A stretch of DNA of 64,000 nucleotides from UBA3700 sp963592135 (GTDB lineage: Bacteria > Bacillota > Clostridia > Christensenellales > UBA3700), in contig CAVAVP010000016.1 of NCBI GenBank assembly GCA_963592135.1, positions 1-64,000 of the forward strand, in the 5' to 3' direction. Made by a program: the position numbers and the translations under genes. Every line of letters begins with the position of its first letter. Positions within the stretch are counted from its first letter, which is position 1. Below are positions 1 to 9,164 of this stretch, one piece after another. The notes beneath the pieces were generated by a model, which was given only the letters and a program-made list of their open reading frames with translations, was not told the DNA's origin and searched no databases.

Positions 1-57
1 ATTTAAATCACTCATCTTTTTTTATAAAAAAAATATTTTGCTTTTTCCTATATTTTT

Positions 58-1359
58 TTATTCACTTAAAACATTTATACGTGTTGAAATTATATTTTTC
101 AATCTCTCTTTTATATTATCTCTAACATATGATTCTTCAATCATTTCAAGCATGTTTTCTTTTTCTTTAATAATCTTAGTAATAAATTTTTCAGCGGTTA
201 TTTTTTCTATACCAATTTCTTCAGCAAAATAAAAAAAATCTTTTCTACTAAACTTGTTTTTTTACTGCACATTGTTAAAGCAAAATCTTCCATATCTTCA
301 GGCAAGATTGCATTAACAGGAATCAAATCATAAGCGCTAGATAAAATATACACACCACTAGTTTCTTGTTTTTCAATCATTGAAAAATTTTTCAAGTGCA
401 TATCTGAATTATCTATAACAAATAAAAAAACCAATCCAAAATAAAGTTCTGTTAAATCAAATAATTTCATAGATGAATATTTTTTTATAATTTTTGCACA
501 TCTTTCATAAGAATCTTTATACTTATCCTCGGTCAATCGCTCATCAAGTTGACAAAAATCCTCCATTGCAAGCATTTGAACTTTCCCATTACTTTAAACT
601 CTATCTATTCTTTTGGTTATATAAGCAAGTTCTCCTTTATTATTCATTTTAATTAAAACAAAAGGCACTGTTTTAATCCCCAATTTCTTTGCCATTTGCA
701 TAACTAAGTATTCTGCTTCTGATAAATTTTCATATTCTTTTGTTTGTGCCTTAAAAATATAACCTGTTGGATAATTTACAAGCGTAAGTCTTGGGTGTTT
801 TTCATTTGTTAAATATAAGGATAATTTCTTTTGTACACCTGGAACTGTAAATCCCCTATTTACTGTTTCATCAGTAAGTCTTTTTAATGTTTCTTCTGAA
901 ATATCTACTAAAGGTAATTCTTTACTTCCCAAAAAAAACAGTTTTATACATTTTTTGTGCCAGCCATTTTCAAATTCCTCTACTGACATATTAGGCGCAA
1001 ATTCTTTACCACAGCACAAACATTTCATATTTTTTTTGCTCCTTATGCTTACATTACCAATTGCATCTTTACATGCAACCAACAGCACTCCAAATCTATC
1101 ACTTGGCAAAATTTTCCAATTATGTATTACCACATCAAGCAATCAGCCTTCTGAAATTAGATCGTCAAAAAATGAAAATAAAGTTTTTGATTGATACTCA
1201 TTTTTAGAAATAGGCAATGTTAAACTAACAGCTAAGGCTTTATCTTTTTTTTAAATATTCTTTGTCATAAGAAAAAGAATACCCATAATCATTTTCTGAT
1301 AATATCCCTGCAAAAACATTGCATACATATACATAAGCATTTCTATATATATCACTCAT
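58..1359 (-). pseudogene. hipA: decayed HipA-family kinase toxin
   Basis: A HipA-like serine/threonine kinase can be read across several frames. The N-terminal HipA_N1 part (VYVCNVFAGILSE) starts at the ATG at 1359. A run of eight T at 1245-1252 shifts the frame. An in-frame TGA at 1143-1145 replaces the Trp of the family EGWLLD motif. The core then reads on through GVQKKLSLYL and ITKRIDRV to an in-frame TAA at 594-596, and resumes in the same frame with MLAMEDFCQL and the catalytic-loop-like DNSDMHLKNFS. A second homopolymer (T257-263) shifts the frame again; restoring one base gives a natural C-terminus ending at 58. HipA kinases phosphorylate glutamyl-tRNA synthetase in E. coli. Four separate lesions make a functional toxin very unlikely. 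The start overlaps the hipB remnant by 8 nt, as expected of a former hipBA operon. Confidence 0.88.
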
Positions 1360-1506
1360 TACTATCTAAACTCCCTACTGTTACTACTTGCGCCCCTCTA
1401 ATTCACGAACAAAACGTAATCCAAGTCCAGCTCGCATAGCAAATTCTACTTATGTTAAACCTAAATCCTTTCTGTTTTGTTTTATAAACTCACTAATATT
1501 GTTCAT
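1352..1506 (-). pseudogene. hipB: decayed HipB-like XRE antitoxin
   Basis: Upstream of the hipA remnant a short helix-turn-helix reading frame starts at the ATG at 1506, preceded by an AAGGAAA ribosome site. It reads MNNISEFIKQNRKDLGLT, then an in-frame TAA (1450-1452) where HipB/XRE proteins have Gln (LTQ), then VEFAMRAGLGLRFVRELE. A probable one-base loss in the C-run at 1393-1396 breaks the remainder; restoring it gives a stop overlapping the hipA start. HipB binds operator palindromes and neutralises HipA. The family assignment rests on the HTH pattern and the hipA neighbour. Confidence 0.8.
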
Positions 1507-1542
1507 AGATTTCCTTATTTGTTAATTTTATAATATTATTTT

Positions 1543-1602
1543 ATACCCAAACGGGTATGATATATTATGTTTATGTCAATTTTATACCTAATCGGGTATA
1601 AA
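1543..1602 (-). promoter_or_regulatory. paired hipB-type operators
   Basis: Two palindromes lie upstream of the hipB remnant. One is ATACCC-AAAC-GGGTAT at 1543-1558. The other is TTTATACC(T)-AATC-(G)GGTATAAA at 1581-1602, with one imperfect pair. Their centres are 41 bp apart, close to four helical turns, so bound dimers would face the same side. A minus-strand TTGACA hexamer (1574-1579) lies between them, although no good -10 box was found 16-18 nt downstream. Autoregulatory HipB sites elsewhere have the same paired layout; the role here is inferred. Confidence 0.65.
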
Positions 1603-1626
1603 TTCATTTTTTTGCACGTAAAACAA

Positions 1627-1656
1627 ATAGGCAATCACTTATTAATGATTGCCTAT
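1627..1656 (-). terminator. rho-independent terminator of ppdK
   Basis: A perfect 11-bp inverted repeat (ATAGGCAATCA / TGATTGCCTAT) with an 8-nt loop lies about 30 nt past the ppdK stop and is followed on the minus strand by TTGTTTT. Confidence 0.8.
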
Positions 1657-1687
1657 AAATTTTACTTTAAAGATACGTTTATTCTAA

Positions 1688-4342
1688 TTATTTTCTAGGA
1701 TTACGTATATTTGCTTGAGCAGCTGCAAGTCTTGCAATAGGTACTCTAAATGGAGAACAAGATACATAATCTAATCCAATATTATGACAGAATTCGATTG
1801 AAGATGGATCTCCTCCATGTTCACCACAGATACCGCAATGAATATCAGATCTTTGTGCATGTCCTAACTTAACAGCCATATCCATTAACTTACCTACACC
1901 TACTGTGTCTAACTTAGCAAATGGGTCAAATTCGTAAATCTTTGCACCATAATAAGCAGGTAGGAACTTACCAGCATCATCTCTTGAGAATCCAAATGTC
2001 ATTTGTGTTAAGTCATTTGTTCCAAAGCAGAAGAACTCAGCTTCCTTAGCAATTTCATCAGCAGTTAAAGCAGCTCTTGGAATTTCAATCATTGTACCAA
2101 CTTCATACTTCAAGTTAGAACCAGATTCTTTAATAACAGCATCTGCTGTTTCTACAACTGTCTTTTTACAATATGCTAATTCTTTAACATCACCAACAAG
2201 TGGAATCATAATTTCAGGAACAACGTTCCAATCTTTATGTCTCTTTTGTACAGCAATTGCAGCCTTAATAACAGCCTTTGTTTGCATTACTGCAATTTCA
2301 GGATATGTAACAGCTAAACGGCAGCCTCTATGTCCCATCATTGGGTTAAATTCATGTAATGAATCACAGAATAATTTAATTTCTTGTTTTGTCTTACCTT
2401 GAGCATTAGCTAACTTTTCAATATCTTGCTCAGTTGTAGGAACGAACTCATGTAGAGGTGGGTCTAAGAAACGAATTGTAACTGGTTGACCTTTTAATGC
2501 TTCCATTAATCCTTCGAAATCTGATTGTTGCATTGGCTCAATAGCATCAAGAGCTTTAATTCTTTCTTCTGCTGTTTCTGAACAAATCATTTCACGGAAC
2601 TTATCAATTCTTCCTTCGCCGAAGAACATATGTTCTGTACGGCAAAGACCAATGCCTTGTGCTCCTAATTCTGCAGCTCTTTGAGCATCAGCTGGAGTAT
2701 CAGCATTTGTTCTTACTCCTAAAGCTTTATATTTATCTGCAAGTTGCATAATTCTTCCAAAATATCCTGTGTTAGGATCTGCTGGAACTGTATGAATCAT
2801 AATGTCATAAATATTTCCTGTTGAACCATCTAAAGATAAATCATCACCTTCATGGAATACCTTTCCGCCAAGTTCAAATTTCTTATTTTCTTCATCCATC
2901 TTGATATCGCCACAACCAGATACACAACATGTTCCCATACCACGAGCAACAACTGCAGCATGAGATGTTTGTCCACCACGAACTGTTAAAATACCTTGAG
3001 CATATTTCATACCTTCAATATCTTCTGGAGATGTTTCAAGTCTTACTAAGATAACTTTCTTACCTTTCTTTCCTTCTACAACTGCATCTTCTGGAGTAAA
3101 TACAATCTTACCAGCTGCAGCACCTGGAGATGCAGCAATACCTTTTCCTACGATATTTTTCTTATCAGCATCTTTTAATGCATTAGCATCAAATGTTGGG
3201 TGTAATAACATATCTAAAGTCTTAGCATCAATTTGCATTAAAGCTTCTTGCTCTGTAATCATTTTTTCATCTATTAAATCACAAGCAATTCTAATAGCTG
3301 CTTGAGCTGTTCTCTTACCACTACGACATTGAAGCATATATAACTTACCATTTTCAACAGTAAATTCCATATCTTGCATGTCTCTATAGTGCTCCTCAAG
3401 TTTATCACAAACTGCTAAGAAATCTTTGTAAGCTTCTGGGAATCTTTCTTCCATTTCAGAAATTTTCATTGGAGTTCTAATACCAGCAACAACATCTTCT
3501 CCTTGAGCATTTACTAAGAACTCACCCATAAGACCTTTTTCACCTGTAGCTGGGTTTCTTGTAAATGCAACACCTGTACCAGAGTTATTGTTTAAGTTAC
3601 CAAATACCATTGGCATAACGTTAACAGCTGTACCCCAACTATATGGAATATCATGATCCATACGATATACGTTAGCTCTTGGGTTGTCCCATGATCTAAA
3701 TACGGCTTTAATAGCTTCATTTAATTGAACTTTTGGATCATCTGGGAAATCCTTTCCTAATGTTTCTCTATACTTATTTTTGAATTGTTTTGCTAAATCT
3801 TTTAAATCATCTGCTGTTAATTGAACATCGAATTCAACTTGTTTTTCAGCCTTTTTAGCATCTATTAATTTTTCAAACTCTTTCTTAGAAACTTCCATAA
3901 CTACATCTGAGAACATTTGAATAAATCTTCTATATGAGTCATATACGAATCTAGCAAATTTTGGATCTGGATTTTTCTCTATCATTGCGTTAACAACTGC
4001 ATCATTTAATCCAAGGTTAAGAATTGTATCCATCATACCTGGCATTGATGCTCTAGCACCTGAACGAACTGAAACTAATAATGGATTTTCTAAATCTCCG
4101 AACTTCTTGCCATTGATTTCTTCCATCTTAGCAACATTCTCCATGATTTCGGCCATAATATCATCATTAATTTTTCTGCCATCCTCATAGTATTGAGTAC
4201 AAGCTTCAGTAGTAATAGTGAAACCTTGTGGAACTGGCATACCAATGTTTGTCATTTCTGCAAGATTAGCCCCCTTTCCTCCTAAAAGTTCACGCATTTT
4301 TGCGTTACCTTCAGTGAATAAATAAACATACTTTTTCTTCAT
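1688..4342 (-). CDS. ppdK: pyruvate, phosphate dikinase
   Basis: The enzyme reversibly converts pyruvate, ATP and phosphate to phosphoenolpyruvate, AMP and pyrophosphate. In anaerobes it links glycolysis and gluconeogenesis in the cytoplasm. At 884 residues it has the normal full length. The N-terminal ATP-grasp domain starts with GGKGANLAEM. The swivelling domain carries the phosphorylated His461 in GGQTSHAAVVARG. The C-terminal PEP/pyruvate barrel holds the active-site Cys839 in CGICGEHGGDP. The start is supported by a strong GGAGGAG site just upstream. It has its own intergenic region on both sides and a clear terminator. Confidence 0.98.
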   Translation of the reverse strand: MKKKYVYLFTEGNAKMRELLGGKGANLAEMTNIGMPVPQGFTITTEACTQYYEDGRKINDDIMAEIMENVAKMEEINGKKFGDLENPLLVSVRSGARASMPGMMDTILNLGLNDAVVNAMIEKNPDPKFARFVYDSYRRFIQMFSDVVMEVSKKEFEKLIDAKKAEKQVEFDVQLTADDLKDLAKQFKNKYRETLGKDFPDDPKVQLNEAIKAVFRSWDNPRANVYRMDHDIPYSWGTAVNVMPMVFGNLNNNSGTGVAFTRNPATGEKGLMGEFLVNAQGEDVVAGIRTPMKISEMEERFPEAYKDFLAVCDKLEEHYRDMQDMEFTVENGKLYMLQCRSGKRTAQAAIRIACDLIDEKMITEQEALMQIDAKTLDMLLHPTFDANALKDADKKNIVGKGIAASPGAAAGKIVFTPEDAVVEGKKGKKVILVRLETSPEDIEGMKYAQGILTVRGGQTSHAAVVARGMGTCCVSGCGDIKMDEENKKFELGGKVFHEGDDLSLDGSTGNIYDIMIHTVPADPNTGYFGRIMQLADKYKALGVRTNADTPADAQRAAELGAQGIGLCRTEHMFFGEGRIDKFREMICSETAEERIKALDAIEPMQQSDFEGLMEALKGQPVTIRFLDPPLHEFVPTTEQDIEKLANAQGKTKQEIKLFCDSLHEFNPMMGHRGCRLAVTYPEIAVMQTKAVIKAAIAVQKRHKDWNVVPEIMIPLVGDVKELAYCKKTVVETADAVIKESGSNLKYEVGTMIEIPRAALTADEIAKEAEFFCFGTNDLTQMTFGFSRDDAGKFLPAYYGAKIYEFDPFAKLDTVGVGKLMDMAVKLGHAQRSDIHCGICGEHGGDPSSIEFCHNIGLDYVSCSPFRVPIARLAAAQANIRNPRK

Positions 4343-4469
4343 TTTACTCCTCCTTAAGAGTCTTTTTTATTTGTTTTTTCAAAAATTTATGCGTAAATAT
4401 TTTACTATATAAAATATAAATATACAAGTACTATTGACTTACTAAATAAGCATTTTTAGCTTTTTAGAT

Positions 4470-4661
4470 TTATTCTATAACCTCAATTGCACTGGTTGGA
4501 CAATTATCTACAGCCTCCATTGCTTCCTTAATAGTTTTTTCATCTATAATAACTTTATCTACAGCTTCGGCTTTTTCATCATTTATAACTGTAAAAACAC
4601 TGGGACAATGGTATTCACACGAGCCACATCCTATGCATGAATCATTAACAACAAATTTCAT
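4470..4661 (-). CDS. small [4Fe-4S] ferredoxin
   Basis: A 63-residue electron carrier. Cys9, Cys12, Cys15 and Cys19 form CIGCGSCEYHCP, and the remote cysteine lies in DNCPTSAI near residue 54. There is no second CxxCxxC set, so it belongs to the single-cluster (Thermotoga-type) ferredoxins, where three of the first cysteines plus the remote one bind the cluster. It is strongly acidic. It lies 11 nt after recO in the era operon direction and 127 nt before ppdK, so it is probably co-transcribed with recO. Its redox partner is not shown by the context. Confidence 0.93.
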   Translation of the reverse strand: MKFVVNDSCIGCGSCEYHCPSVFTVINDEKAEAVDKVIIDEKTIKEAMEAVDNCPTSAIEVIE

Positions 4662-4672
4662 TTTTGCCTCCT

Positions 4673-5212
4673 TTAATTTAGCTTTATAAGTTCTTTTAAC
4701 GAATTAATATTTACTCCATGCGTATGCAGCAAATAATTGTAATATTCCATAAATGTAACAGCATTACACTTGTAACCAAGTGAACTTAAAATTTCTCTAA
4801 GATATATAAACAAAACTTTTTTAGTATCTTCTTTTCCATAAGCAATTTCTTTTAAGCATTTCAAACAAGTTACTAAAAGATTATTGTTATAGTCATCTTC
4901 CATACCCATTTTTTCCAAAATCTCAACTATAACCGCTGCAGAATAAAACTTTTCTGGATCTAATGCTAAATCATAAAAACTGTCTATTAAATCACACCCA
5001 GTTAAGGTATACATTGTGCCTTTCTTTGTTAAATAATAATGACCAAAACAAAAAATAGATGCAGCAAACTTTAACTTAGCTTTAGGCTTCTTACACCCTT
5101 TTGCGCAAACTACAATCTTGCCAAGTCCTGAGGCATACAACGTAATCAACTTATCATTGTCTTTATAATCTACAGCTTTTAAGCAAATCGCATCTGTTTC
5201 TTTAATTTCCAT
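4673..5212 (-). CDS. recO: DNA repair protein RecO, short form
   Basis: RecO helps load RecA at single-stranded gaps (RecFOR pathway) and anneals SSB-coated DNA. The N-terminal OB fold is recognisable: TDAICLKAVDYKDNDKLITLYA, then GLGKIVVCAKG, and a helical domain with EILEKMGMED follows. The protein has only 179 residues, against about 240-255 in the family. It stops before the region that usually carries the four-cysteine zinc site and the last helices. The stop is followed directly by ferredoxin, so no continuation was seen. The position after era is the usual one in Bacillota, which supports the call despite divergence. Confidence 0.85.
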   Translation of the reverse strand: MEIKETDAICLKAVDYKDNDKLITLYASGLGKIVVCAKGCKKPKAKLKFAASIFCFGHYYLTKKGTMYTLTGCDLIDSFYDLALDPEKFYSAAVIVEILEKMGMEDDYNNNLLVTCLKCLKEIAYGKEDTKKVLFIYLREILSSLGYKCNAVTFMEYYNYLLHTHGVNINSLKELIKLN

Positions 5213-5229
5213 AATTACTCTATATGTAT

Positions 5230-6123
5230 TTACAATTCACTTGGCTTATATCCAAGAGAATTTAAAAGGTCTGGTCTATTTCTCCAATCTTCTTTTACTC
5301 TTACAAAAACTGTCAAAAACACTTTTGTTTGTAAGAGATTTTCTATGTCTTTTCTTGATTGCGTGGAAATTTCTTTTATCATATTTCCACCCTTTCCAAT
5401 AATTATCGATTTATGAGCTTGCTTTTCGCAAATAATATCTGCATCAATATCTACAATACCATCCTCTCTTTGTGAGAACTTATTAACAACAACTCCTACT
5501 CCATAAGGAATTTCATCGCCTAATAATTTTAATGCTTTTTCTCTTATATATTCTGACACTATAAACGATGTTGATTTATCTGTCATTTCATCATCCACAA
5601 ATCTCATCTCACCTTCTGGCAGCAACTTTACAAGCTCATCTTTTAATAAGTCAACATTTTTGCCAGTTCTTGCAGAAATTGGAATAATAGCTTTTACATT
5701 TTTTATATCTTTAAGCATATCTATTCTAGACAAAATATCTTCTTGCTTTGCTTCGTCGCACTTATTTATAGCAATGATAACTGGTGTTCCTAATTTCGCA
5801 TATTTTGAAATAGATTCTATTTCCTCATCAGTTAGTTTTTTATCACAAGAAATCATATAAACAATGCCATCAACGCCTTCTATAGCACTTGTCACACTTT
5901 TCATCATATATTCTGACAATTTATTCTTTGGATTATGTATTCCTGGAGTATCTACAATAATTAGTTGATAATCCTTTTCTGTACAAATTCCTAAAATTCT
6001 ATCTCTTGTTGTTTGTGGTCTAAATGTTACAATAGAAACCTTCTCGCCTACAATTTTATTTGTAAGAGTAGATTTTCCAACATTTGCCTTTCCTATAATT
6101 GTTATAAAACCTGTTTTAAACAT
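5230..6123 (-). CDS. era: GTPase Era
   Basis: Era binds the 3' end of 16S rRNA and assists 30S maturation at the membrane. All GTPase motifs are present: GKANVGKST near residue 11, the switch region with TTRDR, DTPGI, NKCD and ISA. The C-terminal KH domain contains IIGKGGNMIKEI. At 297 residues it is the usual length. The start overlaps the end of ybeY by 8 nt, indicating translational coupling of two ribosome maturation factors. The cdd and dgkA genes that often sit between ybeY and era are missing. Confidence 0.98.
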   Translation of the reverse strand: MFKTGFITIIGKANVGKSTLTNKIVGEKVSIVTFRPQTTRDRILGICTEKDYQLIIVDTPGIHNPKNKLSEYMMKSVTSAIEGVDGIVYMISCDKKLTDEEIESISKYAKLGTPVIIAINKCDEAKQEDILSRIDMLKDIKNVKAIIPISARTGKNVDLLKDELVKLLPEGEMRFVDDEMTDKSTSFIVSEYIREKALKLLGDEIPYGVGVVVNKFSQREDGIVDIDADIICEKQAHKSIIIGKGGNMIKEISTQSRKDIENLLQTKVFLTVFVRVKEDWRNRPDLLNSLGYKPSEL

Positions 6124-6601
6124 CTCTTGTTAAATTTAATTCCTTCAATATATTTTCAGCGTGTCCCATCATTACAACTTCATCTTCTTTCTTTATGTGA
6201 TCAAAGCCCAATAAATGCAACATTCCATGTAAAACCAAAAATCCTATTTCTCTATCAAACGAATGACCAAACTCTATTGCCTGTTCTCTTGCTTTTGCTT
6301 CGCAAAGCATTAAATCTCCAAGCATAATTTTACCATCCTCTGGATTTATGGCATCTATATAATTTTCTTTATTAAATGGAAAAGAAAAATTAACAGTAGG
6401 AAAAGATAGAACATCAGTTACCCTATCTATTCCCCTTGTTTCTCTATTTGTCTCTTGAATAGTCTTTTCATCAACTAAAGTTACTTCAATTGAAAAGATA
6501 TCCTTTAGATTAAAATATTTTAACGTTGATTTATAAATAGCCCTTAATAATTTTGTATCAATTTTTGTACCTTTAACTTCTTTATAAATCTTTAATCCCA
6601 T
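6116..6601 (-). CDS. ybeY: endoribonuclease YbeY
   Basis: YbeY is a zinc-dependent RNase needed for 16S rRNA 3'-end processing and ribosome quality control. The signature HGMLHLLGFDH (H-x3-H-x5-H) with the three zinc-binding histidines is near residues 124-134, and the upstream TDVLSFP motif is typical. At 161 residues it has full length. The start ATG shares a base with the stop of the HD-domain gene (TAATG), and the 3' end overlaps era, so the three genes are one transcript. Confidence 0.97.
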   Translation of the reverse strand: MGLKIYKEVKGTKIDTKLLRAIYKSTLKYFNLKDIFSIEVTLVDEKTIQETNRETRGIDRVTDVLSFPTVNFSFPFNKENYIDAINPEDGKIMLGDLMLCEAKAREQAIEFGHSFDREIGFLVLHGMLHLLGFDHIKKEDEVVMMGHAENILKELNLTRDV

Positions 6602-8055
6602 TATCTATTCTCCTCGGCCTTCTTGTAGTCAATTCTTTGATGAAGAAGTGCTGGCATTACTTCACAAATTGTATCTTTAATCTTACTTAATTCTAAAAGT
6701 GATATATCACAATTGGTAAATTGTCCATCAGTAATTCTACCTTGAATTATGTTATAAACAATATTTTCCATGTCATCTTTAGTTTGAGGCTTAACGGCAC
6801 GGATTGTAGCTTCTGCCATATCACAAATCATAATAATAGCACTATATTTTGTTGAAGGTTTTGGATCGTTATATCTATATTCATCCGTTTCCAAATCGCC
6901 TTCCGTTAATCCCTTAGCTTTTAGATAGAAAAACATTAATGTTGAATTACCATGATGTTCGTATGCGGCTTTAACAATTGTATCTGGCATATGATGTTGT
7001 TTTAAAATTTCAGCGCCTTCTTCTGGATGTTCTGTTATCATCTTAACCGAAACGTCAATAATTAAGTCATCATGAGGATTGTATCCGCCCTCTTGATTTT
7101 CTGTAAAGAATTGTGGATTTTTAACTTTTCCGATATCATGGTACATAGCACAGGCTTTTGCCATAAATGGATTTAATCCTATCGCTAACGCTGAAGCTTC
7201 TGCAAGTATTGAAACTGTCATTGAATGAGAGAATGTTCCAGGAGCTTTTTCTCTTAATTCTTTCAATAAAGGTTGATTCATAGAACAAATCTCTGCCAAT
7301 CTAAAGTCAGTCCAAATTCTAAATAATCTTTCAAATATAGGCAACAAAATTGTTGTTGTACCAATTGCTATTGCATTTCCAATAAATATATGACCAATTG
7401 TTAAAATTATACTTTGATAAGTAAAATTCTTTTCGATAAATCCAAGAGGTATTCCTAGTAACGAAACAATAACCGCAATTATTAAAGCACCTAATGTTAT
7501 TTTCAATCTTGTATATCCTCTATGGACTAAAAAGCACATAGAAACTGATGAAATTAAGCCTACAATCAATCCAAATATTTGAGACAATGAACCATTTAAA
7601 AGCACTGTATCTTTAGTTATAAAACATGTTGTTGTTGGACATAAAATCATCAAAATAAAGAATGTTGAAACACTTGTCATAACAGCAATTCTTTGACCTA
7701 TTAAGATCGCAACTAAAAGTGCTGCTGCTGACATTGGTACCACATATGGATTTTTAACAGATAAAATACAAGTAAACGCTACTATTAATGTTATCATAGT
7801 AAATATTATTAAAACTTCCCTTAATTGTGAACCATTTACAAACTTATGTTTAATAATATAACTTTGATAAATAAACAACATCATTAATGCAAATAATACC
7901 GCAAATATCATTGGGATCATTACACTATAATAATAGACAATAGAGTTTATCTCATTTGTCAATAAAGCAACTCCCACAAACACAATTAACACACTATATA
8001 AAAGCGCTATAAGCGTATATAATGCTATATTTTTTACACTAGATTTTGTAGACAT
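6601..8055 (-). CDS. PgpH-like 7TM-HD phosphohydrolase, short N-terminus
   Basis: The C-terminal cytoplasmic HD domain resembles PgpH (YqfF), a c-di-AMP phosphodiesterase. It has GTFSHSMTV, the metal-binding His306-Asp307 in YHDIGK, and further histidines in EHPEEG and YEHHGN. The N-terminal 250 residues form about seven membrane helices. PgpH proteins are usually near 700 residues because an extracellular 7TMR-HDED domain sits after the first helix. Here only a short loop follows the first helix, so that sensor domain is missing. The gene lies between phoH and ybeY as in other Bacillota. The enzyme activity is inferred from the intact HD core. Confidence 0.88.
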   Translation of the reverse strand: MSTKSSVKNIALYTLIALLYSVLIVFVGVALLTNEINSIVYYYSVMIPMIFAVLFALMMLFIYQSYIIKHKFVNGSQLREVLIIFTMITLIVAFTCILSVKNPYVVPMSAAALLVAILIGQRIAVMTSVSTFFILMILCPTTTCFITKDTVLLNGSLSQIFGLIVGLISSVSMCFLVHRGYTRLKITLGALIIAVIVSLLGIPLGFIEKNFTYQSIILTIGHIFIGNAIAIGTTTILLPIFERLFRIWTDFRLAEICSMNQPLLKELREKAPGTFSHSMTVSILAEASALAIGLNPFMAKACAMYHDIGKVKNPQFFTENQEGGYNPHDDLIIDVSVKMITEHPEEGAEILKQHHMPDTIVKAAYEHHGNSTLMFFYLKAKGLTEGDLETDEYRYNDPKPSTKYSAIIMICDMAEATIRAVKPQTKDDMENIVYNIIQGRITDGQFTNCDISLLELSKIKDTICEVMPALLHQRIDYKKAEENR

Positions 8056-8071
8056 ATAATTTTCCTACTTT

Positions 8072-9040
8072 TTATATTTTATTAGCTAATGCTTGCTGAT
8101 TCTTCTCATATTTCTCATAAGCATTAACTATATTTTGTACTAATTCACTTCTCACAACATCCTTTGATGCTAAGTTTATTATAGCAATATCTTCAACATC
8201 TTTTAAGGCTTTTTGTGCTTGGATAAGTCCTGAATTTTTGTCTTTTGGTAAATCTATTTGTGTTATATCACCAGTAACAACAACTTTTGAACCTTCTCCA
8301 ATTCTTGTTAAAAACATCTTCATTTGTTCTTGTGTGGTATTTTGTGCTTCATCCAATATTATAAACGCATTAGATAAAGTTCTTCCTCTCATATATGCAA
8401 GTGGCGCAATTTCTATTGCTCCTCTTTCTAATAATTTGTTAAACACATCAAGTCCAAACATCTCTTGTAAGGCATCGTATAATGGCCTTAAATAAGGATC
8501 TACTTTAGCTTCTAGATCACCTGGTAAATAACCAAGTTTTTCTCCCGCCTCAACTGCCGGCCTTGTTAATAATATTTTATCTACTTGCTTGTTCCTATAA
8601 GCTACAGACGCCATCGCAACAGCAAGATATGTCTTACCTGTTCCTGCAGGACCTATACCAAATACAACACTATTTTTCTTTATTGCATTAATATATTTTA
8701 ATTGTCCTAAAGTTTTACAAGAAATAGGTTTACCCTTTGCATTTATTGTTATATTTTGACTAATATCTGATAATAAATCTAAATTGTTTTCATCAATTAA
8801 GTCTATAATCATATCAATAAATACTTTGTTAATATTAGTGTTATTTGCTTTTGATAGTAAAACCTCTATTATTTTTTTTGCCCTATTAACATTTTCTTCG
8901 TCACCAACAATTACTATGGATTCACCATCTAATCTAATATTTACATTACATTTTTTCTTTAAATATTTAACATTACTATCTCTCATACCAAATAAGGATA
9001 TTTGATCTTGTATGTTATCTATCTTAATTGAAGCTTCTAT
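8072..9040 (-). CDS. phoH: PhoH-like ATPase, apparent AUA start
   Basis: A PhoH/YbeZ-type P-loop ATPase, linked to YbeY and rRNA processing. It has an N-terminal KH-like region, Walker A GPAGTGKT, Walker B LDEAQN and the RGRTL and GDITQIDLP motifs. The first ATG in frame is at 8986, but no ribosome site precedes it. The family-conserved stretch QISLFG lies upstream of it in the same frame. A textbook AGGAGG (9046-9051) sits 5 nt before an ATA codon at 9038-9040, and an in-frame TAG lies three codons further up. No ATG, GTG or TTG occurs between, so initiation at AUA (322 residues) is the best reading. Confidence 0.85.
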   Translation of the reverse strand: MEASIKIDNIQDQISLFGMRDSNVKYLKKKCNVNIRLDGESIVIVGDEENVNRAKKIIEVLLSKANNTNINKVFIDMIIDLIDENNLDLLSDISQNITINAKGKPISCKTLGQLKYINAIKKNSVVFGIGPAGTGKTYLAVAMASVAYRNKQVDKILLTRPAVEAGEKLGYLPGDLEAKVDPYLRPLYDALQEMFGLDVFNKLLERGAIEIAPLAYMRGRTLSNAFIILDEAQNTTQEQMKMFLTRIGEGSKVVVTGDITQIDLPKDKNSGLIQAQKALKDVEDIAIINLASKDVVRSELVQNIVNAYEKYEKNQQALANKI

Positions 9041-9164
9041 GTGGGCCTCCTATATCTTTAAAATTATTCCTTAGTATTATATTATATTTAAATAAAATTG
9101 TAAAACTTGAATTAATATAGTTGAATAAAAGTTGCTTGAAAATATTTTAATAGCACTTAAATTT

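Noticed and set aside
1143..1145. TGA at a conserved Trp position, suggesting TGA = Trp (code 4)
   Set aside because: Several genes end in TGA with normal length (rdgB, the phosphoesterase), and the same reading frame also has TAA stops and frameshifts, so this is a lesion in a pseudogene.
955..1194. Plus-strand reading frame of 79 codons
   Set aside because: It is the antisense of the hipA remnant with no ribosome site.
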